Translations under genes and position numbers: made by a program | The notes under the pieces: model-generated | The model's input: the letters and a program-made list of their open reading frames with translations, nothing else | What the model was told of the DNA's origin: nothing | Database searches by the model: none | Source: Nitrosomonas stercoris | Lineage (GTDB): Bacteria > Pseudomonadota > Gammaproteobacteria > Burkholderiales > Nitrosomonadaceae | Reading direction: 5' to 3' | DNA length: 64,000 nt | Assembly (NCBI GenBank): GCA_006742785.1 | Contig: AP019755.1 | Location: 1,426,001-1,490,000 of the forward strand | Shown: piece by piece, positions 39,543-47,730 of the stretch | Position numbering within the stretch: position 1 is the first letter of the stretch | Layout: each line of letters begins with the position of its first letter

Positions 39543-40718
39543 ATGACAAATAAACTCGATCCCCAAACACTGGCGATCCATACAGGCATTCATCGTAGCC
39601 AGTTTAATGAACATTCAGAAGCGCTTTTTCTGACATCAAGCTTTGTGTTTGATAGTGCAGCTCAGGCGGCGGCACGCTTTTCCGGACAAGAACCTGGCAA
39701 TATCTATTCACGTTTTACCAATCCGACTGTCACCGCTATGCAAGAACGCTTAGCTGCACTGGAAGGTGCGGAAGCTTGTATTGCTACTGCTACAGGCATG
39801 GCCGCGATCACCGCTTGTGTGATGGGCTTGCTCTCATCGGGTGATCATATTGTTGCTTCACGTAGCTTGTTTGGCACGACAGTGGGATTGTTCAATAATA
39901 TTTTGAATCGCTTTAATATTGAAACTACTTATGTTTCTGCAACGGATCCCAGTGAATGGCAGGCTGCCGCCAAAGCAAACACCAAGTTGTTTTTTATGGA
40001 AACGCCTTCCAATCCATTGACGGAAATTTCCGATATTGCTGCATTGGCCAAGATTGCCAAGCAAATTGGTGTGTTACTGGTAGTTGATAACAGTTTTTGT
40101 ACGCCGATTGTGCAACAACCTCTGAAATTGGGAGCTGACATCGTGATTCATTCAGCGACAAAATATCTGGATGGACAAGGCAGAATCTTAGGCGGAGCAA
40201 TACTGGGCAAGCGTGATTTATTGATGGATAGCGAAATTTTTCGTTTTCTGCGTACTGGTGGGCCAGCACTGAGTGCATTTAATGCCTGGATAATTCTGAA
40301 AGGGCTGGAAACGTTAAGCATCAGGGTCAAAGCGCATTCTGAGCATGCGTTAGAAGTGGCGCGCTGGTTAGAGGCTCATCCTAATGTGGTTCGGGTATTT
40401 TATCCTGGTTTGCCGTCTCATCCACAGCATGCGTTAGCAATGCGTCAACAATCAACCGGTGGCAGTATTGTGTCATTTGAAGCCAAAGGCGGTAAAGAAG
40501 CAGCTTGGCGAATTGTCGATTCGGTACGGTTGTTATCGATTACTGCCAACCTGGGCGATACCAAAAGTACTATTACTCACCCAGCGACTACGACGCATGG
40601 GCGTATCAGCCAGGAAGCGCGTGCCGCAGCCGGGATTAGTGACGGATTACTGCGTATAGCAGTTGGTCTGGAGGCGCCGGAAGATATCAAACATGACTTG
40701 GCTCGAGGGTTGCAATAG
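39543..40718 (+). CDS. metZ: O-succinylhomoserine sulfhydrylase
   Basis: PLP enzyme making homocysteine from an activated homoserine and sulfide. The 391-residue protein has the PLP lysine K207 in SATKYLDGQGR, plus SRFTNPTVTAMQERLAALEG and TLGDTKSTITHP-type residues (ANLGDTKSTITHPA). The order after purF supports metZ over other Cys/Met-metabolism enzymes; acetyl- versus succinyl-homoserine preference cannot be told from sequence. Confidence 0.93.
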   Translation: MTNKLDPQTLAIHTGIHRSQFNEHSEALFLTSSFVFDSAAQAAARFSGQEPGNIYSRFTNPTVTAMQERLAALEGAEACIATATGMAAITACVMGLLSSGDHIVASRSLFGTTVGLFNNILNRFNIETTYVSATDPSEWQAAAKANTKLFFMETPSNPLTEISDIAALAKIAKQIGVLLVVDNSFCTPIVQQPLKLGADIVIHSATKYLDGQGRILGGAILGKRDLLMDSEIFRFLRTGGPALSAFNAWIILKGLETLSIRVKAHSEHALEVARWLEAHPNVVRVFYPGLPSHPQHALAMRQQSTGGSIVSFEAKGGKEAAWRIVDSVRLLSITANLGDTKSTITHPATTTHGRISQEARAAAGISDGLLRIAVGLEAPEDIKHDLARGLQ

Positions 40719-40764
40719 TAGTTTTTACTCACAATAACTGTGATACTGCTCTGATTTTGCCATC

Positions 40765-42276
40765 ATGATTAATGATTATCTTGAAAGAATACTGACTGCG
40801 CATGTCTATGATGTGGCAGTTGAGACGCGTCTGGATTCGATACCGCTATTATCTGCCCGCATTCATAATCGAGTTCTGCTCAAAAGAGAGGACAAGCAGC
40901 AAGTATTTTCTTTTAAGCTGCGTGGTGCTTATAACAAGATGGCTAAACTGCATGCTGAGGCATTACAGCAAGGAGTGGTGGCCGCATCAGCAGGAAATCA
41001 TGCACAAGGTGTGGCATTAGCGGCACAAAAATTGGGGTGTTCGGCCACTATTGTTATGCCAACTACCACTCCACAAATCAAGATCAATGCGGTTATGGCG
41101 ATGGGCGCTGTGGTGATGCTGCAGGGTGATTCTTATAACGATGCTTATGAATATGCACTGAACCTTGCCAAGGAAAAAGGTGTTGAATTTATTCATCCCT
41201 ATGATGATCCAGATGTAATTGCTGGTCAGGGCACAATTGCCATGGAAATTTTGCATCAGCATCCTGGCAAAATTCATGCAATCTTTGTTCCGATTGGTGG
41301 GGGAGGCTTGATTTCTGGTATCGCTGCCTATGTCAAGCGGTTACGTCCGACTATCAAAGTCATCGGAGTTGAGCCGGAAGATTCCAATGCCATGTATCGT
41401 TCCTTGCAGGCTGGTCATCGCGTTGAGCTACCTCAGGTGGGATTGTTTGCCGATGGCGTAGCTGTTCGACAAGTGGGAGAGGAGACATTCCGTTTATGTC
41501 GTGATCTGGTGGACGAAATCTTGTTGGTAGATTCAGATGCTATTTGTGCAGCTATTAAAGATATATTTGAGGATACGCGCTCCATTGTTGAGCCTTCTGG
41601 CGCGCTTTCAGTGGCCGGGTTAAAAATGTACGCCAAACAACATGACTTATTGCATGAAACCATGATTGCTGTGGCATCTGGTGCCAATATGAATTTTGAT
41701 CGTCTGCGCCATGTGTCTGAACGGGCTGAATTGGGTGAACAGCGTGAAGCTATTCTGGCAGTGACGATTCCTGAAAAACCAGGTAGCTTTAAGAAATTTT
41801 GTAACCTAATCGGCGCACGTAATATTACTGAATTCAATTACCGCTATGCCGATTCTCAGCAAGCGCATGTTTTTGTAGGAATATCAGTACGCAATCGCGA
41901 AGAAGCAACAAATCTTATTCAGATTCTGCAAGACAATGATTTACGTGCAGAAGATATGACAGATAATGAAATGGCCAAGCTACATATTCGCCATATGGTG
42001 GGAGGGCACTCGCGAGGAGTCAGTAATGAAGTGCTGTATCGCTTTGAATTTCCGGATCGCCCAGGTGCACTCATGAATTTTCTGAACAAAATGAGCGATC
42101 GCTGGAATATCAGCTTGTTTCATTATCGTAACCATGGCGCTGATTTTGGCCGTGTTTTAATTGGGATACAGATACCCCACCAGGAAAAAGAGGAATTCAT
42201 GCATTTCCTGGAAGAATTGGGTTATGAGTTTGAAGATGAGAGCAATAACCCTGCCTATCAGTTTTTCCTTGCTTGA
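40765..42276 (+). CDS. ilvA: threonine deaminase, biosynthetic
   Basis: Deaminates threonine to 2-oxobutanoate for isoleucine synthesis. The 503-residue product has the PLP lysine K51 in SFKLRGAYNKM, the phosphate loop PIGGGGLISG, and two C-terminal ACT-like regulatory domains (~325-400 and ~415-495) that in relatives bind isoleucine and valine, so feedback control is expected. It ends in NPAYQFFLA; the last two bases of its TGA lie in the left end of the MITE-like element. Confidence 0.96.
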   Translation: MINDYLERILTAHVYDVAVETRLDSIPLLSARIHNRVLLKREDKQQVFSFKLRGAYNKMAKLHAEALQQGVVAASAGNHAQGVALAAQKLGCSATIVMPTTTPQIKINAVMAMGAVVMLQGDSYNDAYEYALNLAKEKGVEFIHPYDDPDVIAGQGTIAMEILHQHPGKIHAIFVPIGGGGLISGIAAYVKRLRPTIKVIGVEPEDSNAMYRSLQAGHRVELPQVGLFADGVAVRQVGEETFRLCRDLVDEILLVDSDAICAAIKDIFEDTRSIVEPSGALSVAGLKMYAKQHDLLHETMIAVASGANMNFDRLRHVSERAELGEQREAILAVTIPEKPGSFKKFCNLIGARNITEFNYRYADSQQAHVFVGISVRNREEATNLIQILQDNDLRAEDMTDNEMAKLHIRHMVGGHSRGVSNEVLYRFEFPDRPGALMNFLNKMSDRWNISLFHYRNHGADFGRVLIGIQIPHQEKEEFMHFLEELGYEFEDESNNPAYQFFLA

Positions 42277-42420
42277 GAACCTGTTCACGATCCCACTAAA
42301 GGGCGCATTGCGGCGTTAAAATCGAACTCAAAATGCTCACATACTTCGAGTATGCTCCGCTTTCTTGTTCAATTTTGCCTTGCACTACCTCCCTTGATCG
42401 AGATTGTAAACAGGCTCTTA
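42275..42420 (+). mobile_element. MITE-like element with IS5-type ends
   Basis: About 145 bp without coding capacity. The left end GAGAACCTGTTCACGATC and the right end GATTGTAAACAGGCTC resemble the ends of the 849-bp IS (GAGCCTGTTTACGATCT and its complement). The internal sequence is unrelated to the IS but is shared with 17306-~17440. It may be moved by the IS transposase. It separates ilvA from the trailer end of the CRISPR array. Confidence 0.7.
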
Positions 42421-42436
42421 GAAAAAGCTAAAGGAA

Positions 42437-43562
42437 GAAACACCCCCACGGTCGTGGGGAAGACTGAGGCCCTTGTATATATCGCTCAAACTCCATAGAA
42501 ACACCCCCACGGTCGTGGGGAAGACAATACCCCTTTACAGAGGTATGTGAACCAGGGAGAAACACCCCCACGGTCGTGGGGAAGACTCTTAAATGTTCCA
42601 TCCCACACGCCAGAGTATGGAAACACCCCCACGGTCGTGGGGAAGACGGAAATAAAAAATTTTCCTTGACAGGAAGGATGGAAACACCCCCACGGTCGTG
42701 GGGAAGACTGCATATTACCCGATTGGGTGACATCTCGCAGGGAAACACCCCCACGGTCGTGGGGAAGACTTACCACTCTAGCTAGTCAAACGGGCTCATC
42801 TAGAAACACCCCCACGGTCGTGGGGAAGACAGTCAGCCTGGCCTCTTCCCTGTTAGCGGGGCAGAAACACCCCCACGGTCGTGGGGAAGACGTCTTGGGC
42901 GCATTGATGCGCAAGCAATCCTAAGAAACACCCCCACGGTCGTGGGGAAGACTGGGGTGGGCCATACTTTGGATTAGACTGGGGAGAAACACCCCCACGG
43001 TCGTGGGGAAGACTAAGCGCAAGGCATAGGGCGGATATCACTCCTGGAAACACCCCCACGGTCGTGGGGAAGACTCTTAAATGTTCCATCCCACACGCCA
43101 GAGTATGGAAACACCCCCACGGTCGTGGGGAAGACGTCTTGGGCGCATTGATGCGCAAGCAATCCTAAGAAACACCCCCACGGTCGTGGGGAAGACTGGG
43201 GTGGGCCATACTTTGGATTAGACTGGGGAGAAACACCCCCACGGTCGTGGGGAAGACTAAGCGCAAGGCATAGGGCGGATATCACTCCTGGAAACACCCC
43301 CACGGTCGTGGGGAAGACTTTCCAGCATTCAGAAGCTTCAGCATTGTAGAGGAAACACCCCCACGGTCGTGGGGAAGACAACACTTGCTCCACAGAAGCT
43401 ATATATGCCTCAGAAACACCCCCACGGTCGTGGGGAAGACAGCCGGATAAGCCACTGTTGTAAGATATGTTGAGAAACACCCCCACGGTCGTGGGGAAGA
43501 CTCACCATCACCCTGCTGGCATGTATCTTTGCGAGAAACACCCCCACGGTCGTGGGGAAGAC
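42437..43562 (-). CRISPR. type I-E CRISPR array, 19 repeats and 18 spacers
   Basis: Nineteen apparently identical 28-bp repeats start every 61 bases from 42437 to 43535, with 33-bp spacers. Read on the minus strand the repeat begins GTCTTCCCCACGAC and ends in GTGTTTC, with the CCCCACG/CGTGGGG hairpin typical of I-E. Transcription is toward lower coordinates, in line with the cas operon, and the leader lies at 43563-43612. Four spacers occur twice: 42587/43075, 42892/43136, 42953/43197 and 43014/43258 (start positions), so only 14 are distinct. No spacer matches other parts of the window by eye. Confidence 0.98.
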
Positions 43563-43612
43563 AGCAATATGTTGTTAAAGAACATCAAGTTCAACACTAC
43601 AAATTGTGTTTC
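43563..43612 (-). promoter_or_regulatory. CRISPR leader
   Basis: The 50 AT-rich bases between the cas2 stop and the first transcribed repeat. New spacers should enter at this side. Any array promoter must lie here or inside the end of cas2. Confidence 0.6.
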
Positions 43613-43897
43613 TTAACTTTTCAGAGTTTCAATAATTAATTGCAAGCCGCTTATCTCAATGGTTGGTTTCCTTGGTGGACCGATGGTGCGTACTTCGTAG
43701 CCAGGTGGTTGTGAAATAGAGCGAAAAATAATTACACCAGATTCGGGTGGACAGTGTTTGTAAAGGTAGTCTACTACGGTTTGAGCTACGGAGTTTTTTA
43801 CTCCTGATACAAACACATTAGGGCGCGGTTCAATAAACCATAGCTTTAAGCGACCTCGCACAGCTGGCGGTAGATCATTTGCGAGTACGACGAGCAT
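43613..43897 (-). CDS. cas2: CRISPR-associated endoribonuclease Cas2, type I-E
   Basis: Structural partner of Cas1 in spacer integration. The 94-residue product is of the E. coli type: MLVVLANDLPPAVRGRLKLW at the start, then VFVSGVKNSVAQTVVDYL and GVIIFRS. It overlaps the end of cas1 by 23 bases and ends 50 bases before the array, so the adaptation genes abut the leader. Confidence 0.95.
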   Translation of the reverse strand: MLVVLANDLPPAVRGRLKLWFIEPRPNVFVSGVKNSVAQTVVDYLYKHCPPESGVIIFRSISQPPGYEVRTIGPPRKPTIEISGLQLIIETLKS

Positions 43898-44753
43898 TGG
43901 GTGCTCCTAGTATTTCTTGAATGTCAGTTGGAATTTTCGCGAGTAAATCCATTTCAATCACGCGTTTTCTAAAGGCGTTCGATACTTTATGTTTGTTATA
44001 AATGCCCGCCATGTCTTTGGTTAAAGCAAAGGCAAGATCTATACAGAGATGCTCTTTATATAAATCTGCCAAGTCATAAACAAAAGGCAAAGGGCTGCCC
44101 GAATGAATAAAGCCAATATGCGGCGAATAACCCAAGCTGTGTACCGCTGAGCATAAAATTCCGTACAACGCTGCGTTGGTAGAAGTCAGTATTTGATTAG
44201 TCGTGTCACTAAATTCAAACTTTCCCGGCACAAATTGGCGGCCTTTCCAGCCCACGCCATATTCTTCTGCCTTGCTTTGGTAAAGCGCTCGTACACGGTT
44301 GCCTTCCATGCCCATCATGGATTGCAACGTTTTTTTCTCTAAATCCACATCAGGAAAGCGCCGTGCAAACATACGTTTGGCCACCTCCAGCGCACGTTCT
44401 CTATCGGCAGAGCATTCTATTTGGTGACGCAAATTGCGCGTATCGGCGGTGGGTAAAAAACCTGCTGAATAAAACAGCAGGGAATCCTCACCAACCCAGC
44501 ACACTGCGCAATTGGCAGCAGTAGCTGTTTTGATGGCATCATGGGTAACGGTAGTACCTGGCCCCAATAATAAAGTATTGAGTGTGGCAACGGGTAGAGG
44601 GACAACATTGGCACTGGCATCAATCCATTTAACACTGCTGTCGTCTATTTCAAGGCGGCCACGTTCAAGATAAATGAATGGATATTTATCTTTTACTTGC
44701 GGCAGGGATTCACGGGTGATTTTGACAAATAAACGTTGTACCTCGCTGCTCAA
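43875..44753 (-). CDS. cas1: CRISPR-associated endonuclease Cas1, type I-E
   Basis: Integrase that inserts new spacers together with Cas2. The 292-residue protein keeps the catalytic residues: E150 (MMGMEGNRVRALY), H217 (GFIHSGSPLP) and the aspartates in YDLADLYKEH. Start and length are normal for I-E. It lies one base after the cas5 stop. Confidence 0.96.
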   Translation of the reverse strand: MSSEVQRLFVKITRESLPQVKDKYPFIYLERGRLEIDDSSVKWIDASANVVPLPVATLNTLLLGPGTTVTHDAIKTATAANCAVCWVGEDSLLFYSAGFLPTADTRNLRHQIECSADRERALEVAKRMFARRFPDVDLEKKTLQSMMGMEGNRVRALYQSKAEEYGVGWKGRQFVPGKFEFSDTTNQILTSTNAALYGILCSAVHSLGYSPHIGFIHSGSPLPFVYDLADLYKEHLCIDLAFALTKDMAGIYNKHKVSNAFRKRVIEMDLLAKIPTDIQEILGAPNARRTRK

Positions 44754-44754
44754 T

Positions 44755-45465
44755 TTAATCCTCCTTAACTACCGTTACACGCCTATCGCGGTAACGTTTT
44801 TGCGTGCCAAACTGCAGAGGCACATCATTAAGCGTGAGTCGTTCACCCTCATGCTCGCCTTGATGAACACTAAAACTTAATGCGCGGTTTTTTTCTAATG
44901 CCAGTTCTTGCGCTTTAGCAAAAGCTGCCCCTTTACTAGCAAAAATGCCACGCGCAATAAAGTCTGTAGGCACGCAGTTTTTACGCCCCAAGTACAAATC
45001 CCACACGGGGTTCTGTAGCGCTTGCTGCAAATGTTCAAGTTCTGCTTGAGGTGCCTGCAAAGCCACGGCATAAGCCATATCTTGCACATAAAAACGATAA
45101 GTCATTTTGGCACCACCGCCCACCGCTTTACTACCATCGCTTTTCTTGGGAATAAGTAACGCTTGCCAAGGATCTTTGTCATTGTAGCCACTGCCTACCA
45201 TGTGAAAATCACGCAATAAGGGCTCGCGACTAACTGGTTTGCCCTCTTTATTAGCCGGCACAAAAGCCTGCACGGTCATATCGCGATTTGCCCAGGTTTC
45301 TAACCATTCTTTTTGTTCGCCTGCTGCACCTAAAGCGCAGCACAGCAAACCCAGAACACCTGATTTCGTTGGAAAGTCTAGGCTATCACGACGGCCAAAT
45401 TTAGAATCGTGCCCCCATGATTGCAGGGGAGCTTCTAGCCATAAAAGTAAATAGGGTTCACTCAT
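44755..45465 (-). CDS. cas5: Cascade subunit Cas5 (CasD), type I-E
   Basis: RAMP protein that caps the 5' handle of crRNA in Cascade. The 236-residue product starts MSEPYLLLWLEAPLQSWGHDSKFGRRDSL and keeps the family motifs TKSGVLGLLCCALG and REPLLRDFHMVGSGYN. It is nine bases after cas7 and one base before cas1. Confidence 0.95.
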   Translation of the reverse strand: MSEPYLLLWLEAPLQSWGHDSKFGRRDSLDFPTKSGVLGLLCCALGAAGEQKEWLETWANRDMTVQAFVPANKEGKPVSREPLLRDFHMVGSGYNDKDPWQALLIPKKSDGSKAVGGGAKMTYRFYVQDMAYAVALQAPQAELEHLQQALQNPVWDLYLGRKNCVPTDFIARGIFASKGAAFAKAQELALEKNRALSFSVHQGEHEGERLTLNDVPLQFGTQKRYRDRRVTVVKED

Positions 45466-45473
45466 AGTTCACC

Positions 45474-46511
45474 TCACAGATGGCTTTGCAAGTCGGCGAC
45501 AAGTTGATCAACCGAATAGTTTTCGTCCTGCCCCCAGTCGTAGCTGCCTTGTTTGCCAAATAAGCTACCAAACATTTTTTCTTTTTTATCTAAGTAGCTC
45601 GTCAGCTCTTTAATGCTGGACTGAATAAAGCCACCTTGTTCTGCCTTAACTGCGGTTTCAAAGGGCACTTGTAGGCGTTGGCCATTGCGCACCAATACAC
45701 GGGCGAATTCCCAAGGGCTGGCACCTGATTGGGTAGTTTGGCGAGCGCTAGGAACTGCTACAAATAATGCTTTAGTAAAAGCTTCAACGGCAGGTTTTAA
45801 GTCGGCACCCTCGCCTAAGGTTTGGGCGAGCTGACCCAAATCCAAACTGATATAGCGGTAATAAGTAGCCGAGTTAAACTCCAAGCTGCCCATGTGAGCA
45901 GAACCGGGCTTACCTGTTTCATCAGGTACGTCATCCAAAGCAGTAAAGAACTCCACTTCATTACTGACTTTGTGTGTGGAAATAGCATGAGCGAAAGAAG
46001 CAGCGGCTTCTACGTTCATATCGGCTGCCTTGGCTACCATGCGGCCAAACAAGGCGATATCTAAGGCATCGACATTGGGGTTAAGTGCTTTTTTAGCGAC
46101 TTTAGCCAACTCTTTATCTTTTAATTTGCTGGCATCAAAGCCTTGTTCTTGCGCATAAGCGGCAAAGGCTTTGGCTTCGGTCTCACTTAAAAACAATAGG
46201 GTGTCATCACTTAATGCCTTAGCGATAGCTTCACTACAGGTTTGGGCTTGTTCCTCATTTGCACCTATGCCAACTAGGGCTTCGTGCATTAATTGCACTA
46301 CCTTTTTAGTGCGAACACCCAACTTGATACCAAAGTCTTGCATAGATAAACGTACTTGACGTTTCCAGCTTTGAGAGCTGACACGGGCACGAGTGGTGCC
46401 GCCAATGACGGCAGTTTTAGGTGCGCCGACGTCATCGCGGTTTAAGCAGGTGACGGGGAAAGATTGCAGAATATGAAATTCGATGCGGGTGTTGGTGTAG
46501 TTATTGGCCAT
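45474..46511 (-). CDS. cas7: Cascade backbone subunit Cas7 (CasC), type I-E
   Basis: Forms the six-copy backbone on crRNA. The 345-residue protein begins with NTRIEFHILQSFPVTCLNRDDVGAPKTA and has RARVSSQSWKRQVR, both typical of I-E Cas7. The gene follows cas6e after 35 bases with AAGGAAATAAACC as ribosome site, rather than cse2 as in E. coli. Confidence 0.95.
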   Translation of the reverse strand: MANNYTNTRIEFHILQSFPVTCLNRDDVGAPKTAVIGGTTRARVSSQSWKRQVRLSMQDFGIKLGVRTKKVVQLMHEALVGIGANEEQAQTCSEAIAKALSDDTLLFLSETEAKAFAAYAQEQGFDASKLKDKELAKVAKKALNPNVDALDIALFGRMVAKAADMNVEAAASFAHAISTHKVSNEVEFFTALDDVPDETGKPGSAHMGSLEFNSATYYRYISLDLGQLAQTLGEGADLKPAVEAFTKALFVAVPSARQTTQSGASPWEFARVLVRNGQRLQVPFETAVKAEQGGFIQSSIKELTSYLDKKEKMFGSLFGKQGSYDWGQDENYSVDQLVADLQSHL

Positions 46512-46546
46512 GGTTTATTTCCTTTTTAGTTAAACTTTTAATTAAT

Positions 46547-47191
46547 CTATGCAAATGGGTTTTCAACAACGGGAACAATTTGTAATAAGCCACAACCGAA
46601 GGCGCGACCACGGCCAATGCCTTGGCCAAAGCTTTGGCTAAATTGTTCTGGATTTATCACTTCGAATGTGCCCTGTACTTGCGCCTGGGCAAGTGTAATA
46701 GAGCGCTGATTTTTATCTTTAAATTCAAGTACGTTTACGCTATCTACCTGCAAGCTTGGCAGATACACTTTAAAACCCCAGCTTTGCTCTGCACGCGCTG
46801 CAAACCATTGGGCGATGGCTTCGCGACCTTTGACTGGCACTAATTTGCGGCTGGCGTTTTCACGTCTTGTTGGATTTACTGTGACTTTAAAACGGTAGCT
46901 TTTATGACTTAAAAAATCGGGCGAGATAGATTTGCTTTGCACTTCACCGTATTCGCCCTTTACTTTGTCGGCGGGCTGGCGACTAGACAGCAGCAATATT
47001 TTTCGGTTTTTGTAATCACCTCCTAGATCAGCGTATAAAAAACCGCTAGGAGTGCTGGTGTTCTTCTCTTTATCGCTGCGCACATCGGGATAAAGGCTGT
47101 AGACTACCTTGTGCAGCGAGTAGGCATCTTTAATTTTTAAAGCGTTCACGTCACTGCGGGTTAGGTGCAGCACACTGGCAATTAAATTCAT
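46547..47191 (-). CDS. cas6e: crRNA endonuclease Cas6e (CasE)
   Basis: Cuts the pre-crRNA at the base of the repeat hairpin and stays in Cascade. ATG at 47191 gives a 214-residue protein starting MNLIASVLHLTR and overlaps the cse2 stop as ATGA; a longer in-frame start at 47248 lies within cse2 and adds non-conserved residues. The likely catalytic His is H27 in DAYSLHKVVYSL, and the RNA-binding glycine-rich loop GIGRGRAFGCGLL lies at the C-terminus. Its place between cse2 and cas7 differs from E. coli. Confidence 0.94.
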   Translation of the reverse strand: MNLIASVLHLTRSDVNALKIKDAYSLHKVVYSLYPDVRSDKEKNTSTPSGFLYADLGGDYKNRKILLLSSRQPADKVKGEYGEVQSKSISPDFLSHKSYRFKVTVNPTRRENASRKLVPVKGREAIAQWFAARAEQSWGFKVYLPSLQVDSVNVLEFKDKNQRSITLAQAQVQGTFEVINPEQFSQSFGQGIGRGRAFGCGLLQIVPVVENPFA

Positions 47192-47730
47192 GCGCCTTCC
47201 CCTTGCTTGCTTTCGGCATCGCGCTGGCCATAAAAATCTTTGGCCCAACGGGTTTTGGTCTTTTCACCAAAGTAGCGTAGCTCGCTAAGCAGCTTGGCAT
47301 AATCTGAGGGCTGGCTCACTTTGCTTTGCACCAAGGTTAAAACAGGGCGAATAATGCGGCAGGCTTCTTCGACGTCATTACAGGCAAGTAAACGACGTAA
47401 CCGCGCTTTGGCTTGGTCGCTGTATTCAGTTTTGCCTTTTTCGGCATAGGCCATAGCAATCGCTTTGCCTAAACTTAAATTACCATTGGCTTCTAATTTG
47501 GCACGGCTGATAGCAGAGCCAATCGCAGCGTATGGAAGGCGTTGGAATTTATTTTCTAAATCGATCCACGGACCCAGTATTTCCCAGCTTTGGTATTCGG
47601 TGTTTGGATTGTCTGCACGGCGTAATTTAGCCGCAAAGCCTTTATCTTTTTTGCAGCGCTCAATAACAAAGCGAACAAAGCTTTGTTCTTTATTAGGCTT
47701 TACTTCTGCGGTAGTCATTGTTTGCTCCAT
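47188..47730 (-). CDS. casB: Cascade small subunit Cse2 (CasB)
   Basis: Helical small subunit that helps stabilise the R-loop. The 180-residue product has the family features KDKGFAAKLRRADNPNTEYQSWEIL near the start and RLRRLLACNDVEEACRIIRPVLTLV later. Its ATG overlaps the cse1 stop by one base (TAATG) and its stop overlaps cas6e. Confidence 0.93.
   Translation of the reverse strand: MEQTMTTAEVKPNKEQSFVRFVIERCKKDKGFAAKLRRADNPNTEYQSWEILGPWIDLENKFQRLPYAAIGSAISRAKLEANGNLSLGKAIAMAYAEKGKTEYSDQAKARLRRLLACNDVEEACRIIRPVLTLVQSKVSQPSDYAKLLSELRYFGEKTKTRWAKDFYGQRDAESKQGEGA

Noticed and set aside
42428..43486. Open frames on both strands through the CRISPR array (proteins rich in SSPRPWGCF or HPHGRGED)
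   Set aside because: They are translations of the 28-bp repeat and spacers; the 61-base period shifts frame at each unit and no gene signals are present.
42437..43562. Spacer matches to genes in this window (self-targeting)
   Set aside because: Looking for shared words between the spacers and the rest of the window gave none; a proper search was not possible.
47192..47248. Longer N-terminus for Cas6e
   Set aside because: The extra residues overlap cse2 and are not like the family; the ATGA overlap start gives the standard N-terminus.
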